DNA of 64,000 bases from Jidongwangia harbinensis (GTDB taxonomy: Bacteria; Actinomycetota; Actinomycetes; Mycobacteriales; Micromonosporaceae). The stretch is from the NCBI RefSeq assembly GCF_020216025.1, contig NZ_JAIWNC010000045.1, forward strand, positions 1 through 64,000, in the 5' to 3' direction. Below the pieces are notes generated by a model that saw only the letters and a program-made list of their open reading frames with translations, ran no database searches and was not told the origin of the DNA. Below, piece after piece: positions 43,282-52,353 of this stretch. The position numbers and the translations under genes are program-made. Position 1 is the stretch's first letter. Every line of letters starts with the position of its first letter.

Positions 43282-44715
43282 ATGCGATATCCGAAGCGAA
43301 GGGGACGACTGCCCGTCCCCGGCCGAAAGATCCATCTGGCGACGGCGGCCATGCTGCTGGTCGCCACGACCACGGCGGCGTGCGGCGACGGCCAGGACGA
43401 CGGCGCGAAGGCGAGCGCCCCCAAGGCGCCGGCAACCATCCCGGAGCTCACCAAGGACCCGCTGACCCTCAGCTTCATCTGGTTCGAATGGCCCCCCGCC
43501 CAGGCGCTGGAAACCTTCGCGAACGCGGAGTACAAGAAGGAACGGCCGAACGCCACCATCAAAGTCAACACCGTACCGAACGCGAACTGGCACGACGCGA
43601 TGTTCACCCAGTTCGCCGCGCGCAAGACCGACTTCGACATCGCGATCCTGGACTCGCAACACATCGGCGAGGCCGTGACGAACGGCAACATCCTCGACCT
43701 CACCGATTTCGTCAAGACGAACATCGACGTCAACGCCTACAACCCGTACCTCCTGGCCGCCTACGGCCAGTTCCCCCAGGCCGAGACCGGCCAGCGGGAC
43801 GAGAACGCCAGCCTGTACGGGCTGCCGCTGCTCGGCGACACCTGGACGATGATCTACCGCAAGGATCTGATCGGCGACAAGCCACCGCAGACCTGGGACG
43901 AGATGATCTCCGTCGCCGAGAAGTGCCAGGCGGACCATCCCGGCGTCAGCGGGCTGGCCTTCCACCAGGCCAACGGGTCCGACGCCGCGGCCGTCACCTA
44001 CAACACGGTCAACGGCGTCTACGGCGGCAACCTCTGGAACGCCAAGGAGCGCAAGATCGAGGGCGTCCTCAACGACGCCGCCGGCCAGGAGGCGATGAAC
44101 GTCCTGGTCACCAAGATGAAGCCGCTGACCGCCAAGGGCTCCGGCAACTGGTTCATCGACGAGGTGAACGCGGCGGTCGCCCAGGGCAAGGCCTGCATCG
44201 CATTCAACTGGATCGCCGCAAGCGGCGGCCTGCTCGACCCGAAGCAGTCGACGCTCGGCACCACCCGGGAACAGATTCTCGACAAGCTGGGTTTCGCCAC
44301 CCTGCCGAGCCAGAAGACGAACCTGGTGCCGCTCGGCGGGATGGGGATGCATGTGTCGGCCTACTCCGCCGCGGCGAACCAGGCGGAGGCCCTGAACTTC
44401 ATGAAGTGGTTCGAGCGGGCTGACATCCAGAAGAAGTGGGCCGCGGCCGGTGGCGTGCCGTCCCGGACGGACGCCTTGGAGTCGCCCGAGTTCCTCAACG
44501 CCGGGCCGTTCAACCAGGTCTACACCGACTCGGTGCCGCGGATGCGCGACATGTGGAACGTCCCCGAGTACGCGCGTCTCGTCGACATCGAGAACACCAA
44601 CGTGAACGCGGCACTCAACGGCGCGAAGAGGCCGAAGGAGGCACTCGACGACATCGCCAGGGACCAGCAGAACGTGCTCGACTCCAGCGGCCGCAAGGGC
44701 GGCGGAGGACTGTGA
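43282..44715 (+). CDS. ABC importer substrate-binding lipoprotein (family 1 type)
   Basis: 477 residues. Basic n-region, hydrophobic h-region and a lipobox-like TTAAC place a lipidated cysteine near residue 33. The rest follows extracellular solute-binding proteins for sugars and polyols (LTLSFIWFEWPPAQ, YGLPLLGDTWTMIYRKDL, GGMGMHVSAYS, KKWAAAGGVPSR). It delivers substrate to the two permeases that follow. Ligand unknown; the operon's dehydrogenases favour a polyol, aldehyde precursor or hydroxy compound over a hexose. First gene of the rightward operon. Confidence 0.92.
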   Translation: MRYPKRRGRLPVPGRKIHLATAAMLLVATTTAACGDGQDDGAKASAPKAPATIPELTKDPLTLSFIWFEWPPAQALETFANAEYKKERPNATIKVNTVPNANWHDAMFTQFAARKTDFDIAILDSQHIGEAVTNGNILDLTDFVKTNIDVNAYNPYLLAAYGQFPQAETGQRDENASLYGLPLLGDTWTMIYRKDLIGDKPPQTWDEMISVAEKCQADHPGVSGLAFHQANGSDAAAVTYNTVNGVYGGNLWNAKERKIEGVLNDAAGQEAMNVLVTKMKPLTAKGSGNWFIDEVNAAVAQGKACIAFNWIAASGGLLDPKQSTLGTTREQILDKLGFATLPSQKTNLVPLGGMGMHVSAYSAAANQAEALNFMKWFERADIQKKWAAAGGVPSRTDALESPEFLNAGPFNQVYTDSVPRMRDMWNVPEYARLVDIENTNVNAALNGAKRPKEALDDIARDQQNVLDSSGRKGGGGL

Positions 44716-45662
44716 GTTCCCCCGTCCACCTGTCGACCGGCCGTCCCGGGCAGGAGGCGCCGGCCACGCCCCCGGCACCGGGCCGGACCAGCCGGTTGAG
44801 CGACCGCGGGCTCGCCGTGGCCTTCATCTCCCCCGCGCTGCTGCTGTTGCTCGCCATGTCGGTGTTCCCGTTGCTGTGGGCGCTGTACCTGTCCTTCACC
44901 GACTACTCGGCCACCCGCGGGGACGCGCCCCAGTTCGTCTGGTTCGGGAACTACACCGCCATCCTGACGTCGGCGCAGGTCCACCTGCGGGCCTTGACGA
45001 CGTTGATCTACGTGGTCGGCGCGGTCGGCCTGCAGACCCTGCTCGGCTTCACCATCGCCTACCTGATCTCCCGGCGTACGCGCGGGCGAGGACTTCTGAC
45101 CACGCTGTTCCTGGTCCCGATGATGCTGTCACCGGTCGTGGTCGGGCTGTTCTGGCGATTCATGCTGGACGCGCAGTTCGGCGTCATCAACAGCATGCTC
45201 GGCTCGCTCGGCCTGGGGCAGGTGGAGTGGCTCACCCGGCAGCGCACGGCACTGATCTCGCTGATCGTGGTCGACACCTGGCAGTGGACGCCGTTCATCA
45301 TGCTCATCGCCCTGGCCGGTCTCACCGCGGTGCCCAAGTATCTGTACGAGGCCGCCTCGATCGACCGGGCATCGGAGTGGTTCCGGTTCCGCACCATCAC
45401 TCTTCCGCTGGTGTGGCCGCTGCTCCTGATCGCCGTGCTGTTCCGGGCCATCGAGGCCTTCCGGCTGTTCGACCTCGTCTACATCCTCACCAGCGGCGGT
45501 CCGGGAGTCTCCACCGAAACGTTGTCGTTCCACGTCTACAAGGTCGCGTTCCTGGGCTTCAACACCGGAACCGCCTCGGCGTACGGGATTCTCATGGTCC
45601 TCGTCGTGATCGTCCTCACGCAGCTCTACCTGCGTTACCTGAGCAAGCTGAAGGAGGACTGA
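44712..45662 (+). CDS. ABC importer permease, MalF type
   Basis: 316 residues with six membrane helices after a Pro-rich cytoplasmic N-terminus. The EAA loop EAASIDRASEWFRFRTITLPLVWP is near 220, where the ATPase docks. GTG 44712 overlaps the binding-protein stop; GGAGG is only 3 bases before it. Its stop overlaps the next ATG (TGATG). Confidence 0.92.
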   Translation: MSSPVHLSTGRPGQEAPATPPAPGRTSRLSDRGLAVAFISPALLLLLAMSVFPLLWALYLSFTDYSATRGDAPQFVWFGNYTAILTSAQVHLRALTTLIYVVGAVGLQTLLGFTIAYLISRRTRGRGLLTTLFLVPMMLSPVVVGLFWRFMLDAQFGVINSMLGSLGLGQVEWLTRQRTALISLIVVDTWQWTPFIMLIALAGLTAVPKYLYEAASIDRASEWFRFRTITLPLVWPLLLIAVLFRAIEAFRLFDLVYILTSGGPGVSTETLSFHVYKVAFLGFNTGTASAYGILMVLVVIVLTQLYLRYLSKLKED

Positions 45663-46573
45663 TGGCCGTCTCCGTCAACGAGGCCGTGTCCCCGGGCCCC
45701 GTCCAGGATCACCCGCCGCCCGCGCGCCGCAGTAGCGGCCGGGGCCGCGCCATGCTCGAGGTCGCGCTGCTGACCGTGCTGGCCGTCGTGATGCTCTTCC
45801 CGGTGCTGTGGATGATCGAGACGTCCATCAAGGAGAACCGGGACGTCTACGCCGTTCCGGCCAAGTTCTTCGACTTCGAGGTCACCCTGGACCACTACAG
45901 GGACGTGTTCATCGCCTCCGGTGGCGGTCGCTCAGCCTTGTCGGTCTCGTTCCTCAACTCCGTCATCGTCGCCGGGGTCTCCACGGTGCTGGCCACCGTG
46001 CTCGGGGTCCCGGCGGCCTGGGCCTACTCGCGCTTCACCTTGAGGGCCAAGAAGGACCAACTGTTCTTCATCCTGTCCACCCGGTTCATGCCGCCCGTGG
46101 TGGTCGTGGTCCCGATCTTCCTGATGTACCGCTACGTCGGGCTCATCGACACCGCGCTCGGCCTGATCCTCATCTACACCGCGTTCAACGTCCCGTTCAC
46201 GATCTGGATGATGAAGGGGTTCGTCGACGAGGTGCCCGCGGAGTATGAAGATGCGGCCATGCTCGACGGCTACACCCGCTTGCAGGCGTTCCGGAAGTTC
46301 ACCCTCCCCCTGCTCGTGCCGGGCATCGCCGCGACGGCGGTCTTCGCGCTCATCTTCTCGTGGAACGAGTTCGTGTTCGCCATCTTCCTCACGTCCAGCG
46401 AGAACGTGCGGACGGCGCCACCGGCCATCGCCGGCCTCATCGGTGGCACCACTGTGGACTGGGGTCTGGTGGCCGCCTCGTCCGTGGTGTTCGCCCTACC
46501 GGTACTCATCTTCGCCTACCTGGTGCGCAAGCATCTCGTCGCCGGCGTGACGCTCGGGGCGGTGCGACGCTGA
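45662..46573 (+). CDS. ABC importer permease, MalG type
   Basis: 303 residues, six helices. The EAA loop reads EYEDAAMLDGYTRLQAFRKF, and the C-terminus (LVRKHLVAGVTLGAVRR) is typical for the second permease of CUT1 importers. AAGGAGG is just before the start. Coupled by TGATG to both neighbours. Confidence 0.92.
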   Translation: MAVSVNEAVSPGPVQDHPPPARRSSGRGRAMLEVALLTVLAVVMLFPVLWMIETSIKENRDVYAVPAKFFDFEVTLDHYRDVFIASGGGRSALSVSFLNSVIVAGVSTVLATVLGVPAAWAYSRFTLRAKKDQLFFILSTRFMPPVVVVVPIFLMYRYVGLIDTALGLILIYTAFNVPFTIWMMKGFVDEVPAEYEDAAMLDGYTRLQAFRKFTLPLLVPGIAATAVFALIFSWNEFVFAIFLTSSENVRTAPPAIAGLIGGTTVDWGLVAASSVVFALPVLIFAYLVRKHLVAGVTLGAVRR

Positions 46574-47640
46574 TGGCGGGCATCGAGGTGACCGCCCTGC
46601 ACAAGCGGTACCCGGACGGGACGGTCGCGGTCGAGCACGTGGACCTGTCCATCGGCGACGGCGAGCTGTTCGTGATGCTCGGCCCGTCGGGTTGCGGCAA
46701 GACGACCACGCTGCGGGCCATCGCCGGCCTGGAGAGGCAGACGACGGGCGACATCCGCATCGGCGACACGCTGGTCAACGACCTGCCGCCGGCCGAGCGG
46801 GACATCGCCATGGTGTTCCAGTTCTACGCCCTCTACCCGCATCTGAGGACTCGCGACAATCTGGCGTTCCCCCTGCGGGCCGAGGGACTGCCCAAGGCGG
46901 AGGTGCGTGAGCGGGTCGACGAGGCCGCCCGGCTGATGCGGCTCATCCCGCTGATGAACCGGCGACCCCGCCAGCTGTCCGGCGGGGAGCAGCAGCGCGT
47001 CGCGCTCGCTCGCGCCCTGGTGCGACGACCGCGCGCCTTCCTCATGGACGAGCCCCTCACCAATCTGGACGCGGAACTGCGGGCGGACATGCGTACGGAA
47101 ATCAAGCACCTGCAGGGAGAGCTGGGGACGACGATGGTCTACGTCACCCACGACCAGGTCGAGGCGATGTCGCTCGGTCACCGCATCGCCATCCTCAACA
47201 GGGGCCGCGTCGAGCAGATCGGTACGCCGCTGGAGGTCTACGACCGTCCGGCGAGTCTCTTCTGCGCCGCGTTCGTCGGCTCCCCGCCGATGAACCTGAT
47301 CGAGGTGGAGGTGGCCGACGGGAAGCTCTGCGGTCAGGGCGGCCTGGCCCTCGCGCCACCGCCGGGCCTGCCGCGCGACCGCCGCCTGGTCGCCGGCGTC
47401 CGGCCGGAGGCGCTGGAAGTCGCCGAACCAGGGGCGGAACGGTCCGTCCCGGCCCGGGTGGTCTCGGCGGAGTGGCTCGGCGACGAGGTCATCTATGTGG
47501 TCGACCACGGCGGTCAGCGGGACGTCCGGGTGCGGATGCCGTCGACCGTCCGTTTCGCCGCCGACGCGAAGGTCGGGCTGCGGCACACCGGCGGAGCCCC
47601 GGCGGTCTACGACGTACGCACGGAAGAGTTGGTGGCCTGA
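46573..47640 (+). CDS. ABC importer ATPase 1 (MalK/UgpC type)
   Basis: 355 residues. Walker A GPSGCGKTT, Q-loop MVFQFYALYPH, signature LSGGEQQR, Walker B/D-loop FLMDEPLTNLD and switch histidine in VTHDQVEAM are all intact, followed by a C-terminal TOBE-type regulatory domain. It energises the importer as one half of a probable heterodimer with the next gene product. Coupled start (TGATG). Confidence 0.93.
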   Translation: MAGIEVTALHKRYPDGTVAVEHVDLSIGDGELFVMLGPSGCGKTTTLRAIAGLERQTTGDIRIGDTLVNDLPPAERDIAMVFQFYALYPHLRTRDNLAFPLRAEGLPKAEVRERVDEAARLMRLIPLMNRRPRQLSGGEQQRVALARALVRRPRAFLMDEPLTNLDAELRADMRTEIKHLQGELGTTMVYVTHDQVEAMSLGHRIAILNRGRVEQIGTPLEVYDRPASLFCAAFVGSPPMNLIEVEVADGKLCGQGGLALAPPPGLPRDRRLVAGVRPEALEVAEPGAERSVPARVVSAEWLGDEVIYVVDHGGQRDVRVRMPSTVRFAADAKVGLRHTGGAPAVYDVRTEELVA

Positions 47641-48716
47641 TGGGAACCGTCGCAGCGCACGGGCTGTGCAAGTCCTTCGGCCGGGTCCAGGCCCTGGACG
47701 GGGTGACGCTGGACGTGCCGGACGGCTCGTTCTTCGTCATCCTGGGGCCTTCCGGAGCCGGCAAGACGACGACGTTGCGGGCGATCGCCGGCCTCGAGAA
47801 GCTCGACGCCGGGTCGGTGCACCTCGACGGAAGGGACGCGACCGGTGACGCCCCGGCCGCGCGCGACCTGGCGATGGTCTTCCAGAACTACGCCCTCTAC
47901 CCGCGACTCACCGCGTACGAGAACATCGCCTCACCGCTGCGGGCACGCCGCTGCTCGGCGAGCGAGATCGCCACTGCCGTGGAGCGGGTTTCGAACCTGC
48001 TGCACATCGACCGCCTGTTGCAGCGTCGGCCCGCGCAGTTGTCGGGCGGTGAGATGCAGCGGGTCGCCCTGGCCCGGGCACTGGTCCGCAGCCCGCGCGC
48101 GTTCCTCATGGACGAGCCGCTGACGAACCTCGACCTCAAGCTACGTGTCGAGATGCGTACCGAGCTGACCCGCATCCACCGCGGCCTCGGCGCAACCTTC
48201 GTCTACGTGACCAACGACCAGGTCGAAGCCCTGTCCATGGCCGACCGGGTCGCGGTCCTCAAGGAGGGGAAGGTGCACCAGGTCGGCACGCCGGCCGAGG
48301 TGTACGAGCGTCCGGTCAGCCAGTGGGTCGCACAGTTCGTCGGAAGCCCCCCGATCAGCCTGCTCGCGTGCCACGCCGAGGGAGACCGCCTGGTCGGTGC
48401 GGAAGGCTGGACGCTGCCGCGGCCCCGCGGGACCACGGCCGAGGACGGTCGGACGTTGCTGTTGGGCCTGCGCGCGGAGGACCTGTCCGTCGAGACGCGC
48501 GGGGAGGCGTCGTTGCCGGGTGAGCTCTACGGGCTCGAGCCGCTCGGCGACCGGACGGTGGTCGACGTTCGGGTGGGCACCACGATCCTCAAGGTCAAGG
48601 CACGACCCACCGTCACCGGTACGCCGGGCGAACGGCTGCGGGTCACGGTCGACCTGGACCGTGCGCACCTGTTCGATGCGGGCACCGGGCTGTCGCTGTC
48701 CGGGGCCGGGCGGTGA
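47640..48716 (+). CDS. ABC importer ATPase 2, switch histidine replaced by Asn
   Basis: 358 residues. Walker A GPSGAGKTT, Q-loop MVFQNYALYPR, signature LSGGEMQR and FLMDEPLTNLD are intact, but the H-loop reads YVTNDQVEAL, with Asn192 where the catalytic switch histidine belongs. Together with the preceding intact ATPase this suggests an asymmetric heterodimer with one weakened site. Two-ATPase layouts are known from the Rhizobium GlpSTPQV glycerol importer. Coupled start. Confidence 0.92.
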   Translation: MGTVAAHGLCKSFGRVQALDGVTLDVPDGSFFVILGPSGAGKTTTLRAIAGLEKLDAGSVHLDGRDATGDAPAARDLAMVFQNYALYPRLTAYENIASPLRARRCSASEIATAVERVSNLLHIDRLLQRRPAQLSGGEMQRVALARALVRSPRAFLMDEPLTNLDLKLRVEMRTELTRIHRGLGATFVYVTNDQVEALSMADRVAVLKEGKVHQVGTPAEVYERPVSQWVAQFVGSPPISLLACHAEGDRLVGAEGWTLPRPRGTTAEDGRTLLLGLRAEDLSVETRGEASLPGELYGLEPLGDRTVVDVRVGTTILKVKARPTVTGTPGERLRVTVDLDRAHLFDAGTGLSLSGAGR

Positions 48717-48720
48717 TCGC

Positions 48721-50169
48721 GTGAACGTTCCGGCTCCCGAACACCGACGGCTCCGGATCGGCGACACGTGGCGCGACGCGACTGGCGGCGCCACCTTCAC
48801 CGTCGAGGATCCGGCGACCGGCAAGACCATCGCCGAGGTGGCGGACGCCGGGGTCGCCGACGGGCTCGCCGCTCTGGCTGCGGCGAGCGAGGCGATGCCC
48901 CGGTGGGCGGCCACCCCGCCGCGGAAACGGTCGGAGATGTTGACCGCCACGTACCGGGCACTGACCGAGCGGTCCGAGGACGTCGCCCGGCTGATCACGC
49001 TCGAGATGGGCAAGCCGCTCGCCGAGGCCCGGGCGGAGGTGGCGTACGGCGCCGAGTTCTTCCGCTGGTTCGCCGAGGAGGCGGTGCGCGTCGAAGGGCG
49101 CTACAGCACCGCTCCCGCGGGTGGATATCGCATTCTCACCGTGCCGAAGCCGGTCGGACCGTGTGTCTTCGTGACGCCCTGGAACTTTCCGTTGGCCATG
49201 GGCGCCCGCAAGATCGCTCCTGCGCTCGCGGCAGGTTGCACGACGATCACCAAGCCGGCCTCCCAGACGCCCCTCACGATGCTGTTCCTGGCCCGCATCA
49301 TGGAGGAGGTCGGCGTTCCCCCGGGCGTCGTCAACGTGGTGCCCACCACGCGCGCCGGCGCGGTGGTCTCGGCACTGCTGGCCGACAACCGTACCCGCAA
49401 GCTCTCGTTCACCGGGTCGACCGAAGTCGGGCGTGTGCTGCTACGGCAGGCTGCGGACAACGTGCTGCGCACCTCCATGGAGCTGGGCGGCAACGCGGCC
49501 CTGATCGTGTGTGCCGACGCCGACCTGGACGTCGCGGTCGACGGCGCCATGGTGGCCAAGATGCGCAACATCGGGGAGTCCTGCGTCGCGGCCAACCGGA
49601 TCTACGTCGAGGAGCCGGTGCGGGAGGAGTTCACGGCGCGCTTCGCCGAGCGGATGGCCGCGCTCTCGGTGGGCCACGGTCTCGACGACGGCGTGGACGT
49701 CGGCGCGTTGATCGACGAGAACGCGGTCAGCAGGATCGCCGAGCTCGTGGCCGACGCGGTCGATCGCGGCGCCCGGGTCGTGGTGGGCGGTGAACGTCCG
49801 GCCGGGCCGGGCCACTTTTACCCGCCTACGGTCCTCGTCGACGTGCCGGACGGGGCGCTGATGCTGGGGGCGGAGATCTTCGGCCCGGTGGCGCCGATCA
49901 TCTCGTTCACGTCCGACGACGACGTTCTGAGGAGGGCCAACGACACCGAGCACGGCCTGGTCGGATACGTGTTCACCCGGGACCTTCGGCGGGCGCTCCG
50001 ATTCGCCGAGGGGCTGGATACCGGGATGGTCGGCATCAACCGTGGCCTGATATCGGACCCGTCAGCTCCGTTCGGAGGCGTGAAGCAGTCCGGGATCGGC
50101 AAGGAGGGATCGCACGAGGGCATCCTCGAGTACCTCGATCTCACGTACGCGGCGATCGACCTACCGTGA
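48721..50169 (+). CDS. Aldehyde dehydrogenase, succinate-semialdehyde DH-like
   Basis: 482 residues. TPWNFPLAMGARKIAPALAAGC, the FTGSTEVG cofactor loop, catalytic Glu in MELGGNAAL and the nucleophilic Cys in NIGESCVAANR are present. The closest family pattern is the GabD-type succinate-semialdehyde group, but the substrate is not fixed by this. GTG 48721, four bases after the ATPase stop, starts the family-like N-terminus; the longer frame overlaps the ATPase gene. It should oxidise the aldehyde made by the next enzyme from the imported compound. Confidence 0.9.
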   Translation: MNVPAPEHRRLRIGDTWRDATGGATFTVEDPATGKTIAEVADAGVADGLAALAAASEAMPRWAATPPRKRSEMLTATYRALTERSEDVARLITLEMGKPLAEARAEVAYGAEFFRWFAEEAVRVEGRYSTAPAGGYRILTVPKPVGPCVFVTPWNFPLAMGARKIAPALAAGCTTITKPASQTPLTMLFLARIMEEVGVPPGVVNVVPTTRAGAVVSALLADNRTRKLSFTGSTEVGRVLLRQAADNVLRTSMELGGNAALIVCADADLDVAVDGAMVAKMRNIGESCVAANRIYVEEPVREEFTARFAERMAALSVGHGLDDGVDVGALIDENAVSRIAELVADAVDRGARVVVGGERPAGPGHFYPPTVLVDVPDGALMLGAEIFGPVAPIISFTSDDDVLRRANDTEHGLVGYVFTRDLRRALRFAEGLDTGMVGINRGLISDPSAPFGGVKQSGIGKEGSHEGILEYLDLTYAAIDLP

Positions 50170-50205
50170 CCGGCCGGCCGCTCCGGGCGCCAGAAGGGCA
50201 CCGAC

Positions 50206-51423
50206 ATGCTTGAGACTGTCCGCGGACCACGCCAACTGATCGTGGGCGAAGGAGTCGCGCAGAACATTCCACGAGTGGTGGCCGAGAGTGGCTCACGGGT
50301 CCTCATCGTGACCGACCAGGTTCTTCTGGCGCAGCCGGGCGTAACCGAGATCGTGGCCGCCGTACGCAAGAAGGTCGAGCTCGTCGAGGTGTTCGCCGAC
50401 GCGAGTCCGGACGTACCCCTCGCCGATGTCGCTTCGGCCGTCTCGGTCGCCGCCGAGGTGGACGCCGACGTGATCCTGGCCATCGGTGGCGGCACGGTGA
50501 TCGACCTGGCCAAAATCGTCGGCGTGATCCGGCGCCATGGCGGGACGCCGCGCGATTTCTACGGCGAGTCGAAGGTGCCCGGCCCGACGTTTCCGCTCGT
50601 CGCGGTCCCGACGACGTCAGGCACCGGTTCCGAGCTCACACCCGTCTCCGTTCTGACCGACCCGGAACGTGAGCTGAAGGTCGGGGTTTCCAGCGTCCAC
50701 CTCGTACCCGACTTCGCCATCGTCGATCCCGAACTCACCTACACCTGCCCGGCGACCGTCACCGCCCACTCCGGCATCGACGCGTTCTGCCACGCGGTGG
50801 AGAGCTACACCGCACGGGCCCGGACCCACGGACCGCGCGATCCGGTGGAACAGGTTTTTCTCGGCCGCAACCCGATCACCGACCACTACGCGCTCCTGGC
50901 CGCGGAGCGCATCGCTCGCAGCTTGCGCCGCGCCGTCCGGGACGGAGGCGACACGGACGCGCGCGCGGACATGTCCTATGGGTCCATGCTGGCCGGGCTC
51001 GCGTTCGCCCACGCCGGCACCGCGGCCCCGCACGCCCTCCAATACCCCATCGGCGCCGCCACCCACACGCCGCACGGCCTGGGCGTCGGGCTGCTGCTGC
51101 CCTACGCTCTGCACGCGGCCAGGAATGCCGTCGGCGACCGGTTGGCCGTCCTCGCCCGGGTGTGCGGGCTCGACGTGACCGGCGCCTCGGATGCCGAGGC
51201 GGCAGATGCGTTCCTCATCTGGCTCGACGGGCTCCTCGCCGACATCGGCATCCCTCGCACCTTGGCGGACATCGGCGTGTCACGCGCCGACCTCCCCCGC
51301 TTCGCGGAGATGGCCGGTGGCGTCACCCGCCTGATTCAGAACCATCCCGGCTCGACCGACACCGCCAGCCTGACCGCGATCCTCGAAGCGGCCTGGATCG
51401 GGGACCGAACCGACACGTCGTGA
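50206..51423 (+). CDS. Iron-containing alcohol dehydrogenase
   Basis: 405 residues. Cofactor site IGGGTVIDLAK near 93 and TTSGTGSE near 140. Metal ligands: an upstream Asp, then His in GIDAFCHAVESY and His in THTPHGLGVG. Oxidises a primary or secondary alcohol with NAD(P), or runs the reverse reaction. Paired with the preceding aldehyde dehydrogenase it makes an alcohol-to-acid route; with a SSADH-like partner, a 4-hydroxybutyrate-type substrate is one guess. AGAAGGG lies 7-8 bases before the ATG. Confidence 0.9.
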   Translation: MLETVRGPRQLIVGEGVAQNIPRVVAESGSRVLIVTDQVLLAQPGVTEIVAAVRKKVELVEVFADASPDVPLADVASAVSVAAEVDADVILAIGGGTVIDLAKIVGVIRRHGGTPRDFYGESKVPGPTFPLVAVPTTSGTGSELTPVSVLTDPERELKVGVSSVHLVPDFAIVDPELTYTCPATVTAHSGIDAFCHAVESYTARARTHGPRDPVEQVFLGRNPITDHYALLAAERIARSLRRAVRDGGDTDARADMSYGSMLAGLAFAHAGTAAPHALQYPIGAATHTPHGLGVGLLLPYALHAARNAVGDRLAVLARVCGLDVTGASDAEAADAFLIWLDGLLADIGIPRTLADIGVSRADLPRFAEMAGGVTRLIQNHPGSTDTASLTAILEAAWIGDRTDTS

Positions 51424-51534
51424 CTCCGAGCAGCACGCGAGCCGGTCGGCCGGAGCCCGGACCCGCATCGGCGGACGTGACCCGTCCGCGCCGGGCCGCG
51501 TCCGATGTGGCAGGTCGCGTAGGGTCTGGCGATC

Positions 51535-52353
51535 ATGTCATCGTCCGAGGAGCCCTCCGTGTCATCCGAGAATCGTCCTCCGGTCAGCGAGATTCTCAAC
51601 GTCATGCCGGAACTCGCCCCGTACGGCAAGCAGGCGGCCATGCTGTACCCGGTGCCGGGCGCGCCGGGAGTTCAGGACAGTTCCATCGGCGGCCCGCTGC
51701 TGTGGCCGATCGAGGATACGTGGCCGACCTGCCTCGTGCCGGACGAGGAGGACGAGTCCGGGTTCCCGCCGAACGCGATGGTGCCGGTCGCGCAGATCTT
51801 CGCCCGGGACGTGCCCGGTCCCTGGTGGCCGGCCGGCTTCGACCTCCTGCAGATCCTCTGGTGTCCGACCAACCATTGGGATCCACCCCGGGGGCAGGCC
51901 GGCGGCAGCCCGGTCATCGAGCTCCGCTGGCGCCGCGCGGCGGACGTCCGCGACGTGCTGACCACCCCGCCCCAGCCGGACCGGTACGACAGCGACGACT
52001 GCTACACGCTCACCCCGTGCACGATCACCGCCGAACCGCTCGTGGACTTTCCGTTCTTCGACGAACTGCCCAAGGAGTTGCAGCCGCGGCTGGCGGAAGC
52101 GTCCAAGCAGATCCACCCCGGCGGCGATGTCATCACCTGCCTCGCCGGCTGGAAGGTCGGCGGCTGGCCTACCTGGCAGGCGACCTACCCGCACAGCTAC
52201 CTCGTGCCCTGTACCGTCTGCGGCACCGCGATGCCGCTGGTCTTCACCGTCGCCAGCGACGACCGGGTGGGCACGAATGTGGGACGGTTCGGCGAACTGC
52301 GACTGTTCATCTGCCCTGACCATCACCAGACGTTCCAGGCGGACGTGTACTGA
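51535..52353 (+). CDS. YwqG/DUF1963-like protein
   Basis: 272 residues. GGPLLWPIEDTWPTC near 52, the middle Trp/Pro-rich block and CLAGWKVGGWPTWQ near 204 follow the YwqG (DUF1963) pattern. The biochemical role of the family is not established. A CTVCGTA and a CPDHHQ near the C-terminus could bind a metal. It lies 111 bases after the alcohol dehydrogenase and is probably a separate unit. Confidence 0.65.
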   Translation: MSSSEEPSVSSENRPPVSEILNVMPELAPYGKQAAMLYPVPGAPGVQDSSIGGPLLWPIEDTWPTCLVPDEEDESGFPPNAMVPVAQIFARDVPGPWWPAGFDLLQILWCPTNHWDPPRGQAGGSPVIELRWRRAADVRDVLTTPPQPDRYDSDDCYTLTPCTITAEPLVDFPFFDELPKELQPRLAEASKQIHPGGDVITCLAGWKVGGWPTWQATYPHSYLVPCTVCGTAMPLVFTVASDDRVGTNVGRFGELRLFICPDHHQTFQADVY

